Source of the DNA: Pollenia angustigena
Lineage: Eukaryota; Arthropoda; Insecta; Diptera; Polleniidae
Direction: 5' to 3'
DNA length: 64,000 nt
Assembly: GCA_930367215.1 (NCBI GenBank)
Contig: OV884057.1
Span: 252,056,830 to 252,120,829 of the forward strand
A model generated the notes under the pieces. It searched no databases. It worked only from the letters and a program-made list of their open reading frames with translations, and was not told where the DNA came from. Position 1 is the stretch's first letter, and each line of letters begins with the position of its first letter. The position numbers were made by a program, and so were the translations under genes. This document shows positions 11,225 to 22,114 of this stretch, piece after piece.

Positions 11225-11990
11225 TTACTTATTGTTATTGTTTTTTTTTTTTCTTACGTAGTCATTATAAGTAACCAAATTAACCAATTGAATCGTAACA
11301 AACTGTATGAAACTATAGCTTTGAAAATGAAAACGTGGAACATTTGGAAATATATCTACATATGTATTTCTTAAGAATTTTACAAACATTAATGAACGCA
11401 ATGTTCGCTCAGATAAATTGCAGCGTAAGTCACTGAGTATAATTTTCAGATCAGAAAATACCCTTTCAACGCTGACTTGTGTTGCTGGAACGGCATGGAC
11501 TATTAATGCTAGCTTCCTTAAAAAAGGGTATGAATATTTTTTTCTTGCCAATACTCTAACAAGTTTGCATCAATGTCAACTCTGGCTTCCTTATAAATAT
11601 CGATTTCACCGAATGCAGCTTTCAGAAATTGAATGTTATGGTTTGAAGCCCCTTCTTCGGAATCTGAGTCGACTTCTAGTGCTCTTAAGTATTCTCTCAC
11701 GGAAGAGTTGCTCATATTTGATATTTCCAAAAATAAATTCGGGCCTGATCTGGAGGGTTCAAAAACCCAGAGTTTTTTTTCGAAATTTTTACAGAAAATA
11801 TTCCTAATACCATTGAACATTGTTTGTAAATTTTCCTGCAATTGAAATTTCAGCTAAATTCAAAGACCAGCTTTATCTTAATTAATTTTGAATATTAAAA
11901 AATTTTTTTCTTAAAATTTAGCTCATCTAAATAAAGAAGACAATTATTCTTACCTTCATTGATTTTTCTACAGCTGAATATAGTGTTACT
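11225..11990 (-). pseudogene. hAT transposase remnant, frameshifted
   Basis: Minus-strand frames 11841-11518 and 11551-11225 together give a hAT C-terminal region. The first includes DIDANLLEYWQEK and the second YPFLRKLALIVHAVPATQ followed by SVERVFS, the classic hAT-C block. The frames are offset, most simply by an indel in the A-run near 11540. Upstream coding continues at about 11954-12020, separated by a possible 118-bp intron (donor GTAAG at 11953, acceptor TTGCAG ending at 11836). The N-terminal zinc finger and the first catalytic residues are absent; the upstream part is cut by the MITE at 12029. Inactive; it probably belonged to the surrounding 10247-13556 element. Confidence 0.8.
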
Positions 11991-12028
11991 GTTATCAGTT
12001 ATTTCTGCAGAGGTTTTCGCTATTTCTA

Positions 12029-12957
12029 CACTGAGAAAATTAAATCGTAAAATCAAAGAAAATACACTTTGTTGCAAAGACTTTTATTGGTCAGATTGTG
12101 CCCAAAGACAAAACGTCTTTACCGGGAAGGCGCAAAGATCCCATGAAATATATACTTAAAGTCAAAGACTTAAAATCTTGTGGCAAGGATGTACGTCTTT
12201 GGAAACACATGAAAAAAGTCCTTAAACTAAGGAAAAAGTATTTTGGCACAAAGACTTTCATTCGTTAGTCTTAAGACTTGCATTTTTGATTTAAAGTACA
12301 TTTTTCATTGTAACAAAGACTTAATTTTAACATTATTACAAAGAAACGCAATTAAATTCAACGAAAAAGAAAAAAAAAAGACAAAGACAAGCTTACGACT
12401 AACTTACAATTGATGACAACCACGAAAACAATTCTTTTTATTTTTTTTACATATATTGTAATCAATCGGCTACACTTGTTTCGTTATGCATTCGTATACA
12501 AATTTGACTTTGAAGACTAAATTCTTTAAAGATACAGACTTTATCTTTATTTTTTTTAACGCTCTTGTTTACCGTTGCAAGCAAACATGTGTGAACAAGC
12601 AAACATGTTCACTTATGCATTGAAGACCAAATTCTTTAAAGTTACAGACTTTGTCGTTGTAGCAAGGATGCTTAGCTTTAAAAAAACAAAGAAAAGTCTT
12701 TAATTTTAAATACGTTTTTCAATCCCTTATTAGCAAAGAAATTAATCGTTGTAGCAAATATTTTATCTTTACGGAAAATATAATTTCTTTGAATAAGCTT
12801 CAAAGAATTTTAGACGTTTGTGTTGAAGACGCACCATTTGCTTGTTTAAAGAATAAATCATTGATGCTAGGATTTTTACCTTCTAACAAAGATATTTTCG
12901 TTACAATTTTACAAAGACGTTTTTTCTTTGATTTTAAAGCTTTTAATTTTCTCAGTG
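12029..12957. mobile_element. TA-flanked MITE with CACTGAGAAAATTAAA ends
   Basis: Inverted ends CACTGAGAAAATTAAA, flanked by TA at 12027-12028 and 12958-12959. The 929-bp body repeats AAAGAC-type motifs in both orientations and has no convincing ORF. It interrupts the hAT element, so it is younger. It shares its end structure and size with 14232-15171, 51562-52509 and 61920-63134. Confidence 0.75.
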
Positions 12958-13309
12958 TACTGACATTTTTTTATGAGTGTAAACAAACGCTTAAAATTGA
13001 TGAAAATCTCATCGATTCAAAAGTGAGCGTGAAGAAATCTTAAACAAAAACCGCAACAAAAGCAAATATTGCTAGTAGTACAAATTTTAATAAAAATTAT
13101 AATTTAATGAAGCTCTTTTTAAGAATGACTTTTATGAAACTGTTTCATAGATTCTATAAAATGCTTTATTACCTGACGATTTATTGTTTCTGTAAAGAGT
13201 TTTATTAATTCTATGAAGCTTTTCATAAACATTGACTGTAACGAAACCTGTTTCATAGATTTTATCATTGGCTGAACTCCAAATAATATTTTCATAAAAC
13301 TTGTGTGAA

Positions 13310-13470
13310 ATTCGATATGGAAGACCGAAACAAATAAAAATCTTTTGTAATGGTTACGGAAGACCAAAAAAAATTAAAATCTTTTCTAATGGTTATGGAA
13401 GCCCAAAAAAAACAAAAACAAACTATAACGGTTATCAAAGACCAAAAAAATATCGGTTTTTTGTAATAAT
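13310..13470 (-). repeat. Tandem array of ~55-bp units (right subterminal, inverted)
   Basis: Units containing GGTTACGGAAGACCAAAAAA repeat about four times. They are the reverse complement of the array at 10370-10530. Confidence 0.75.
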
Positions 13471-13564
13471 TATTCAGAGAGCAAGTTTTAAAAATTCGTG
13501 ATAAATTATTATTTCAGGATTTTTTTCAAATATTGGTTATAACTATTATGTGCCTGATTATGAT

Positions 13565-14229
13565 TAACTTACCCGTTTTACACTTTACAGAATGATAAAA
13601 CACCATGACCGATAAGGTTTTTACTTTAAAAATCGTATGTACAAATTTAACCAAAAATATTAACTAAATGAGAAGCAAGAGCTCAAATTTACTTTTTAAC
13701 CCTTCGTGGTACATATGAGTCAATCCAGACCTTTTTTCAATGTGTATAGAAAACCAAAACATGCGTAAGCCGGAGGGTTAAACACAACGAAAAGTTTAAA
13801 CTTTTTTTAACTTGATTTAAGAGTAATTTCAAGAAAGTCCGGGACCGTTTTTCGAATGTAAACCCATTTAAGATTGTTTTGAGTACGTTTTAGTGTTATT
13901 CGTACTTGAATTTTTGAATACGAATCGTACTTAAAGTAATCATAAAAAACTTGATTTATTCCGAGTGTTTTTCTTCTGTGCTCTTTATTTTGCATTGACT
14001 AATTCCTTTGGCGTAGTTGGTTAATGGATGGTTGAGGGGTGGTTAGAAGCAGAAATATCAATTCGCGTCATTTGAAAATTAGCAATATAAATATTTGTAA
14101 TGTGTTTCACAAGATAGTGTCAAAAATGTCTAGAAAAAATATTATTGAAAACCAAAACAATGATGAAATTGTTAAAACCGTGTACTTGTTTTTTATGTTA
14201 GGACTAGCACTCAGGGCATAACCCCCAAC
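13565..14229. other. Spacer containing a small TTAA-flanked MITE
   Basis: Apart from the small element at 13700-13777 this stretch is AT-rich and unassigned. Frames of 60-62 codons at 13807-13995 and 14039-14221 have no motif. Confidence 0.35.
13700..13777. mobile_element. Possible piggyBac-type mini-MITE (TTAA-flanked)
   Basis: It begins CCCTTCG and ends CGGAGGG, with TTAA on both sides (13696-13699 and 13778-13781). TTAA target sites and CCCT-type ends are characteristic of piggyBac. The TIR is short (about 7 bp, one mismatch), so chance is possible. Confidence 0.45.
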
Positions 14230-14231
14230 TA

Positions 14232-15171
14232 CACAGAAAAAATTATTTTTCCAATTCAAACAAAAAATTTGTAGAATCAAACAATTTTTTGTCTAAAATC
14301 GGTCCTACAAACAAATTCGCATATTCAAACAATTTCTTTGCATTTTGTTTGTTGAAAAAAACGCTGAATCAAACAAAAAAGTTTTGGCACAAGCAATGAC
14401 GCGCACACAAACAAGCACTGTTGGCGAAGATGAAGCAGAGCAGAGCGGCCGGCTGGCTTTGAGACACATTTTTTTGTTGAAATAATTTTTGAACGAAGTC
14501 ATATTTATACTCACAGTGTTTTTCTTCATCACTCACTGTTGCTTTATCCTTTCCTTTGCCAATGAAGAAGAAATGTAACCAAAAACGGCGGCAGACCGAC
14601 TCGATATGTTTTTCGCCATCATTCTATTTTTGTATTTGATGTATTTAAACAAACTATTTGAAAAAATTGAATACGGGATTTTGTTTTTTTTTTACCAACT
14701 TTGAAACCAACCAAAAATTTATTTTGTTTCTTATAATGTGTTTTTTCTGTTGTTAAAATAAATGAAACGTTTTTTTTACCTGCTATTGTTTTTGTTGTTT
14801 TTTTACTACAAACCTCGTCACGCTATTTTATAATTTTTCTTATTGCTGTACTTTTTTAAAGCGTCCAAAAATAGACTGCATGTGTTTTTGTTGTAGTTCT
14901 TATATTTCACATAAAGAAGTGTTGCTTACAATCAATAAAAAAATGCAAAAAGACGACAACATTAAAGAGCGTTAAATATTTCATACAAAATTATGAAAAC
15001 TTTAAACCAATAGCGCGCTTATTAAATTTTTGAAGAGTTGTCCACATTTTTGTTGGTTAAATAAAAATCAAACAAAAATATTGATTGAATCAGTAAAAAA
15101 ATTTGTAGAAATCAAAAAAATTTTCAAACAAGCGTTTGTTTGAAAATATTTCGGCAATAATTTTTTCTGTG
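14232..15171. mobile_element. TA-flanked MITE with CACAGAAAAAATTATT ends
   Basis: Perfect 16-bp inverted ends CACAGAAAAAATTATT with TA on each side (14230-14231, 15172-15173). Subterminal blocks with repeated TCAAACAA occur in both arms. 940 bp, non-coding; the 75-codon minus-strand frame at 14305-14532 is not convincing. Confidence 0.8.
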
Positions 15172-15173
15172 TA

Positions 15174-15448
15174 ATGCATTGTATTGTGTAGGAGTTAGGA
15201 AAATAGGTGATGGATATGATGATAGTAGGAAGATGTTGAAATTTCTCATAGAATGCAAGAAAGTAATGTAACTAAAAACTCCATGTCAAATTCTGAAGCA
15301 GTAAAACCTATACGGTTCTAAATGTTCTCGCGTAGACCTTTACTGTAATTTATATTAAAGAACGTACGGGGGTTAAATTTAGTAAACACTTTTAACTTGT
15401 TACTTTTTTAAATTGTATTCTGCATTTTGAAGATTTTTTTTGCTTAAG
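15174..15448. other. Unassigned spacer
   Basis: Nothing recognised. Confidence 0.3.
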
Positions 15449-15974
15449 GTGAGATAAGGCCATTATGGCTTTATTGCTCAATCGAGTGGGAGATAAAGCC
15501 ATAATGACCTTATTGCCCAATCATTGAGAGGTAAGGTCATATTTAAAATTTTGCGAAATGAGAGATATAGCCATATTTTTTTTGTTTCGCAAATGAGAGA
15601 TAAAGCCATATTTTTTCAGAATATTGTTATGCATGGTGTAAACATTCGGTAAAATGGAAAATCTTTAGTTATCGTTGAAAAACATTTTTTTTATTTTTGT
15701 GACGCACGCAGGAAAACTTTATTCAGCGAAGCCACCTGCCGCGTCCTACTGGAGGAGAAAGGCCGCTACGCAGAAAAAATGTAGTATGCGAAGCCAGATT
15801 TCAATACTTAACTTTAGTGTCTCCGGAACTGAAATGAGAGATAATGCCAATTTCTAATATTGCTAATGTGAGCTAAGACCATGATGGCTTTATCTCCCAT
15901 TCAAATAAAAAAAAATAAAAAAGGCTTTATCTCCCTATTGAATGGGAGATAAAGCCATCATGGCCTTATCTCAC
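15449..15974. mobile_element. MITE with iterated GAGATAAAGCCAT motif
   Basis: The ends are inverted copies of GTGAGATAAGGCCAT. Inside, GAGATAAAGCCAT-like words recur at about 15490, 15580, 15595, 15835 and 15945, and their complements at about 15880, 15925 and 15960. A GC-richer block at 15700-15790 interrupts the array and keeps a short open frame (15675-15857) with no known motif. TSD not evident. Confidence 0.65.
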
Positions 15975-16999
15975 ATGGTATTAAAGCACCCCCCCACCCC
16001 CCCCAATTTTTTTTAGTAGTTAACCAATTTTCTGTAATAGAATTAAATGTAAACACACACATTTTCACAGTAAGCCAGTAATAAAAATACAAAGGATTTT
16101 AATTTAAATATTATTGTTTGTTTTTTTGGGTATGTTGTTGTTTTTACTACATAAATGTTCCGTTTGTAGGTGCATCAGCTAGTGGAAGTCCTTCGCACAA
16201 TGTGTGTAATTATTTTTTATTATATAAAAATAATTTAAAAAGTACATGAAAGCCAGAAACATAAGCTATTTCTTTCAACTCTCAGTATCAACGTTAAAAA
16301 TAATAATTTTTAATTTTCCAACAGGAAATCCATAAATGTTTAAATCATTTAGAGGTTTTTTTATTGTTTTAATTTTTTTTTTTTTTTTTGTTAGGAAGCA
16401 ATAAATGTTTGAATGTATTTTAACATGTTTTATATTTTGTTTTTATTTTCTTTTTGGAAAATCTACAAGTGCATATTTCTCGCGAATAAATTTGAATGGT
16501 TTTTTCACGTTGAATTGGTTTTAATGTAGATGTTATTTGTATTTTAATGAATTTTAATTTTTTTTTCATATTATACTAGTTATTTTTCAACTGATTTTTA
16601 ACTTTTTAATATTAAAGTGTCACATTATTATCACATAACAAATCGATATTATGAAGCGTTATACTCTGGGCGCTATTTTAACATGAATGCACGCGTACAA
16701 AAATGCAGACAGTGATTTAAAAACAAAAATTTTTACTCTTTAGGCTTATTAATCATTAAAAGATAAAAATTAAATTGAAAATTTGAAACATATTTTGAAT
16801 AATTTGTGTGTGATTTTTATATTTCCAAGCAGCCGTTAAAAAAGGTCTCAGTGCATCTGAATTTCACTAGTAAAATAGTTTATTTATTCCATTAAAATTG
16901 ACATTAATGCAATTAAAAAGTGCTAAATTAAAGTTTTTAAATAACTTTTTTTAAAATTTTCATTATTTTTGTTATTTGCTATTTTTTTTTGAATGTTTC
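15975..16999. other. Unassigned AT-rich stretch
   Basis: Starts with C-runs at about 15987-16003, then low-complexity AT DNA with T-runs. No gene recognised. Confidence 0.35.
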
Positions 17000-17935
17000 A
17001 AGCTTCGTTCACAATAGGTATTCATAAAAGAGCAACAATTTTTTTCGCCACCACACACATTTTTAAAAAAAAAAACCGTTTTCAAATTTTGCCCCGATCA
17101 ATAATCATTACTTATGGCGATTTCTTTTCTGAGAAAAATGTTGCATTAATGTTACATGTTCTACATTTTTGTGTTCGTTTGTACAAAAAATACAACTGTG
17201 GGAAAAATGTTCAAGTTCTTTTGTGAATATGTTGATGAAAAACGTTCAAAACATGTTGCATATCTTACCCTTACTTTTACTTAAGGTGTCATACTGCCCC
17301 GTTCTACAACTTTGGTACTTACTACTTTGTTTGTACATCAAATGTTTTATTTTGTTTGTCATAATTCATACCGCTCATAATTTTGTAAAAAAATTGTTTT
17401 AAAACAAAATATAAAAATATTTACACATTAAAATCAATAAAAGTCTTTATATTATAATCGTTTTAATTTTTATAAGCCATTAGTGATGTTAATATTTGTT
17501 TCAAACCCGTAATAGCGTGTAGAAGCCGCTAAAATAGCTTTAAAAATCGCTCATTAAGTACATTAATGATGAAAGTGTAATAGTTGTAAATAAAAGCACT
17601 AATTGTGTTCTATTGAAATTGCACAACATGTAACACTTCGAGTGATTATAGGTAACATTAGAAAATGTTACATGTATACACTGCAACATATTTTTCTCAG
17701 AAAAGAAATCGCCATAAGTAATGATTATTATTTGTGGGAACATTTTGTTGAAATTTATAGACGTCGTAAAAAATTTCATAAAAATTTTTGCTGAGGTAGA
17801 AGTTGACTCAACTTTTTAAAAACTTTAGTTACATTTTTGTTTGAAAAATGAAAGGAAAATATAAATATGAAATACTTTTGGAGGAAATAAATAGAAGAAA
17901 AAAAGAAGCTGTTGCTCTGATTGTGAACAAAGCTT
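17000..17935. mobile_element. Foldback element, AAGCTTCGTTCACA family, copy A
   Basis: The ends are AAGCTTCGTTCACAAT and the complement of AAGCTTTGTTCACAAT. Inner arms at 17098-17165 and 17640-17745 are reverse complements with the core ACTTATGGCGATTTCTTTTC. No coding frame survives; frames at 16993-17402 and 17540-17794 are arm sequence. A shorter copy lies at 61035-61410. Confidence 0.7.
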
Positions 17936-18355
17936 TATGGTTTAAATATTTTTGGGATTAAATTTAAATTTATTTTCTTAATCTATCGATAAGCTGTTTG
18001 TTACTTAATGTCAACATAAATTTATTAGACCGATAAACTGTTCGTTAACGACTTTGGGTTTCTCAATATTCCGGAAAAAAATAGTTTTCTGTTGGCTACA
18101 CCTCTCAAGATACATGTAAAAGTTTAGAGTTGATTTAATTTATAAGTACGGCAAATTAAAGGAAAATTAAGAATTGGCAATTGAGTGCTGGATAGCTTTG
18201 CGACAGAATAGAAGCAAATGAGACGTTGTGAAAACCAAGTTTCTTTAATGTGCAGTTTTTCAATGGTTGCGAAAAAAGATAATCGTGTAATGAGAAAAGG
18301 GCCATTAGTGTGTTATTATTGAAGTTTCAAAGATTTAATAACACTCCCAGCAAAA
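17936..18355. other. Unassigned spacer
   Basis: AT-rich; nothing recognised. Confidence 0.3.
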
Positions 18356-18918
18356 ACTTACATTGCAAAGTAATGAGTTAAAAAGCTAATATAACGACTC
18401 TTCACTACTTATACATTGGCATTTTAACTCATTATTTTAACACGGTGATGTCATTGGAGGCAAGTACTTACCACCCTCGCTTACAAATAGGGAGTTAAAT
18501 AAGTCATTACCACATTCGCTTACAAATAGGGACTTAAATAAGTTATTACTCCGATGTCACCAAAATTACAACTAACATGTCATGACTTTAAAAAAAATTT
18601 TTTTTTATTATTTTTTTTTAAACTATTTATTTTTTCTTATTTTATTTTACTTTATTTTTTTTTCTATTTTTTCTTATTTTATTTTACTTTGTTTTATTTT
18701 TTATTTTTTTTTTCTGTCTCTGGCGGGATTCGATCGCGCAACCTCGGTGCTGATAGACTTGCTCACTACCAGCTAGTCTACCGGGGCAGTGTAGTTTTTG
18801 TATAAAAAAACGATGTTTTTTACTCAATTAAGAGCGTAAATATGAGATTAAATTATTGGAGTCAACTACTTACCGCCCTCGTAAGTTGTTCAGTAAATAT
18901 TACCAAGTTTTTGCTGGG
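18356..18918. mobile_element. MITE with CCCAGCAAAAACTT ends, carrying a SINE
   Basis: Inverted ends CCCAGCAAAAACTT. The left half contains a 39-bp unit twice in tandem (about 18470-18547; core TTCGCTTACAAATAGGGA). A SINE sits inside on the minus strand. A MITE with nearly identical ends (CCCAGTAAAAACTT) hosts the Gypsy/BEL nest at 28917-38543. No clear TSD. Confidence 0.65.
18590..18854 (-). repeat. tRNA-derived SINE with conserved 5' leader, copy 1
   Basis: Read on the minus strand: a 65-bp leader (18854-18790), a tRNA-like head (18789-18714) with TAGACTAGCTGGTAG as A-box region and GATCGAATCCC as B box, then an A-rich tail built of AAATAAAATAAAG-like units down to about 18590. The copy at 52080-52319 has the same three parts in the same order. 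Pol III transcription from the internal A and B boxes is expected from the family; retroposition would need a partner LINE. Confidence 0.75.
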
Positions 18919-18954
18919 CTATTTTCTAACAAAAATTTTTAAGAAGATTTAAAC

Positions 18955-19847
18955 TAGAGTTTGCTAAAAACCGTAAAAATGTGAAACCGCGGTTTCGGTT
19001 TTAAAATGATTAAAACCGGTCGGTTTCGGTTCGGTTTTCGGTTTTGAAAATATTAAATAAAGTTAAGCTTCATACATTTTTTCTATGTAATACAACTTTT
19101 TATTTGTTTCAATTGAGGTACTTTTATAAGCCCTTAAATGTTTACCTGGGCCCGGTAGGCTTTTTTCCAGTTTTTTTTTTAAATAATTATTAAGTATATT
19201 AGAACGGAATTTTATGTCTTCCTTAATCAAAGTGTTTTTTACAAGAAAATGAAAAGAAAAAGTTTAAACACCGTGGGCGTCGCAATTGGCCAAATGAAAA
19301 TTTTGCGCATATTGTATCCACCTGAGCCTGGCCAGTAAATAAAATCAAAATGAAACGTATCAAAAAGCATACGCAACACATAAGAATACTTTCTTTACTT
19401 TTTTTTCGAAGAATTTTTCTATGTTTCTGCTATAGCAATAAAACTCCATACATATAAAAGTAGTCCCAGCATCGCCCAGCGGTTTGTTTCTATAGCCACA
19501 AAAACTCCTTACAAAATACTAGTGGTCCCAGCCCGGCCCAGGTGTTAGCTTGTGCCACACAAATAAGGTGTCTACTTAAGAGTTTAAAAGGTAACATATG
19601 AATGTTCTTCTTAGTATTTATTTTGAATTTAAAGAATTTTGAAATACCTTGTCATTGTTGCAGGCTGTTATGTATAACATTTTTGTATATGCAGTTTGAG
19701 TATTATATAATTTGCAATTTCTTTAAGAATCAATATATTGTTGAAGTAAAAGATAAAACCGAAGTTTTTTTGACGGTTTTCGGTTTCGGTTTTTAGGCAT
19801 TTAAAACCGCGGTTTCGATTTCGGTTGAAACCGAACAGCAATCCCTA
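18955..19847. mobile_element. hAT MITE with AAACCGCGGTTTCGG-rich ends
   Basis: ATTTAAAC flanks both sides (18947-18954 and 19848-19855), a perfect 8-bp TSD. Ends are TAGAGTTTGCT and, on the complement, TAGGGATTGCT. Both subterminal regions are dense in CGGTTTCGGTTTT words in opposite orientation. 893 bp, no transposase; mobilised in trans by a hAT enzyme by inference. Confidence 0.85.
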
Positions 19848-19855
19848 ATTTAAAC

Positions 19856-21514
19856 ACACTATTTGGAAAAATTACGATATTTAAATAGTTCAATAACTCC
19901 ACAAACTTTGTAATAATTTCCCATCACACAAAACTAACAAGATTAACTTTTTACTACCCAGACAAGCTCTTTTTTTTTAACATAATATCTTTTGTTAAAG
20001 TTTAATCATTTTGAAAATACATAACTATCTTGTTTCTTAAATGATATATTTTCTTTTTTTCTGACCTCGCCTTTAATAAAAGGAAAATCAATTATTTTAT
20101 TTTTGATAACTTAACTTTAACTAACATTTGGCTCTAGAATCAAATAACAGAACAGAGAATAAGAAAAAGTAAATCAGCTTAAAAAAAAAATATACAAAAT
20201 GTAAAAATAAAATCGATTTATTTAATGACTCAACTGCCAATTCCAGGCAACGGAACAACCACACCTTGACAAAACAAAGCAGTTTTATCAAAAATGGAAA
20301 ACTGGACATTGAGAGAAATTTTACTCATGGCCAAGAAAGAAATGCTTGAAATACATTTTAAATGACCATAAACAAAATTATAAACTTAAGAATGCTAACA
20401 GAAATATAAATCTGCTTGAAAAAATTTTAAAAAGAAAAACATTAATTTGATCCTTTTTTATGAAATTGTTTTTTTTTTTGGTTTAAGGGAAAAGGACATA
20501 CAAATACATAAAAGTATTCTTTTCCAAAAAAAAAAGGATATAAAGAAAACTTTACCCCAGATTTAAATGTTTTATTTGTGTTTATAAATGAATTGTTACA
20601 CAAGCTGAACGAAAAAAAAAAAACAAAAAGTGCTTGAGTTTGATTTTTGCGAGAAAATATTTAAAAATACATAAAAGTGGTCAATAAAATCCATTGATAC
20701 TACTTAAATTTTTCTTATTTTCATTTTCTTCTCTAAAATATGCGTTTTTCTTTTACTCTTTTTTAAATTTAGTTACATGATTCGAATATATTGAATTTAG
20801 AAGGCACTTAACAAAATCTATCTAGTTAAATATTGTTTGGCTAAACATTCAAATTTTAAAATCAATAAAAGTTGCTTATTTGTTTGACTTTTTTATAGAC
20901 AGCATGGAAAAATAAAAACTTTTAAAGGTATTTTGGGAATATTTAAACAAAGAAGTACTGTGAAGCTTAAAAAATTAAAAAAAAAACTTCCAACTAAGAC
21001 TTAAAAGTAATTTTTTAATATGGTAAAAAAATATTTTTTTTTTATTTTCAGCTCTTTTAACAGCAGAAATTGTTCATTGACCAAAATTGTATAAAGTTTC
21101 TAAAATTTATTTGTAAGAGATTTCGATGATGAGAAATGCACAGTGGGGAGTTTCGAAATAAGTTAAATAATTGCGAACTTTCTTAACTTTTTTGAAGCAT
21201 TTCAGAAGTTTATAGCAGAAGCAAAATCGAGTTAAAATGTCAAATTTAAAACATGTAAAAAAGTTAAGTCGGTCAAGACCGATTATTTGACACCGTACAC
21301 AATAATATACATACAAATTTTTGAGAACGTACTCTGTTTATGACCCATGAACCCGGCAAAACAAAATTATATTAAAAGGTTAAGAATCTTATAAGAGTTT
21401 TATGTGCCAAATAGTACACGCAGAGAAAAAATATGGTTGGGTATGGTTGCGTCAACTACACTATGTTTATTGTAACAATATATTGTTGTCGTACACAAAA
21501 AAATTGTTATTACT
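19856..21514. other. Unassigned AT-rich stretch
   Basis: Low-complexity DNA with homopolymer runs. Two scraps can be named: a GTCGGTCAAGACCGA block at about 21270-21290 that resembles the 3' hairpin of the hairpin-headed retroposon in inverted orientation, and TACACGCAGAGAAAAAA at about 21416, like the end of a TA MITE, with no partner nearby. No gene. Confidence 0.4.
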
Positions 21515-22114
21515 TTTATGCCCACACCACAATAGTGGAGAGGGTATTATGCATTTGTGCTGATGTGTGTAACGCCTTAAAATATTAGTCCTAGACCCAC
21601 CTTAAAGTATACCGATCGACTCAGAACCACTTTCTGAGTCGAACCAACGATGTCCGTCCGGCTGGCTAGCTAGCTGGCAGGCTGGCTGGCTGGCTGTCCA
21701 TGTAACCTTGTGCGCCAAGTACAGGTCGCAATTTAGGAGTTAATTTGATAAAATTTGGGACATAGGTCTTTTTTGCCAAAAGTACCAAGCCTATCGAAAC
21801 TATCAAACCGATTTTAATGAAATTTAAAACATAGATAGATCCATTCCTATATGGACACATAAGCTATACAGTTTTTCAAAAATAGGACCACAAGGGGAGG
21901 TAGGGGGCAATTTTTGCCTCTCACAAACTTTCAAACCAATTTTAATGAAGTTTATAAACATAGATTAATCCATATTTATATGGACATATAAGCATGGTGT
22001 GTTTTTTTTATCACAGAGCTTTGCTGATACCTGGGCACCTCAGCAAATAGACCACGCCCTTACCACGTTAATGGGGGCTATGACGAGGCGGACCTTTTCA
22101 ATTCCCCTACACTC

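Larger units (their letters stand above)
10247..13556. mobile_element. hAT transposon with 8-bp TSD and mirror-image subterminal arrays
   Basis: ATTATGAT flanks both sides (10239-10246 and 13557-13564). The ends begin CAGGGACC and, on the complement, CAGGCAC, close to the usual hAT CAGGG terminus. Just inside each end is an array of about four 55-bp units (10370-10530; inverted at 13310-13470) with GAAAGAT, TTTTTGGTCTTT and TAACCATTA blocks. The interior holds a hAT transposase remnant on the minus strand, a tRNA-like block, a fragment of the hairpin-headed retroposon and a nested TA MITE. Without the nested MITE the element would be about 2.4 kb. Confidence 0.85.

Noticed and set aside
18554..18805. 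83-codon Phe/Tyr/Leu-rich frame
   Set aside because: It is the T-rich complement of the SINE tail and tRNA head, not a membrane protein.
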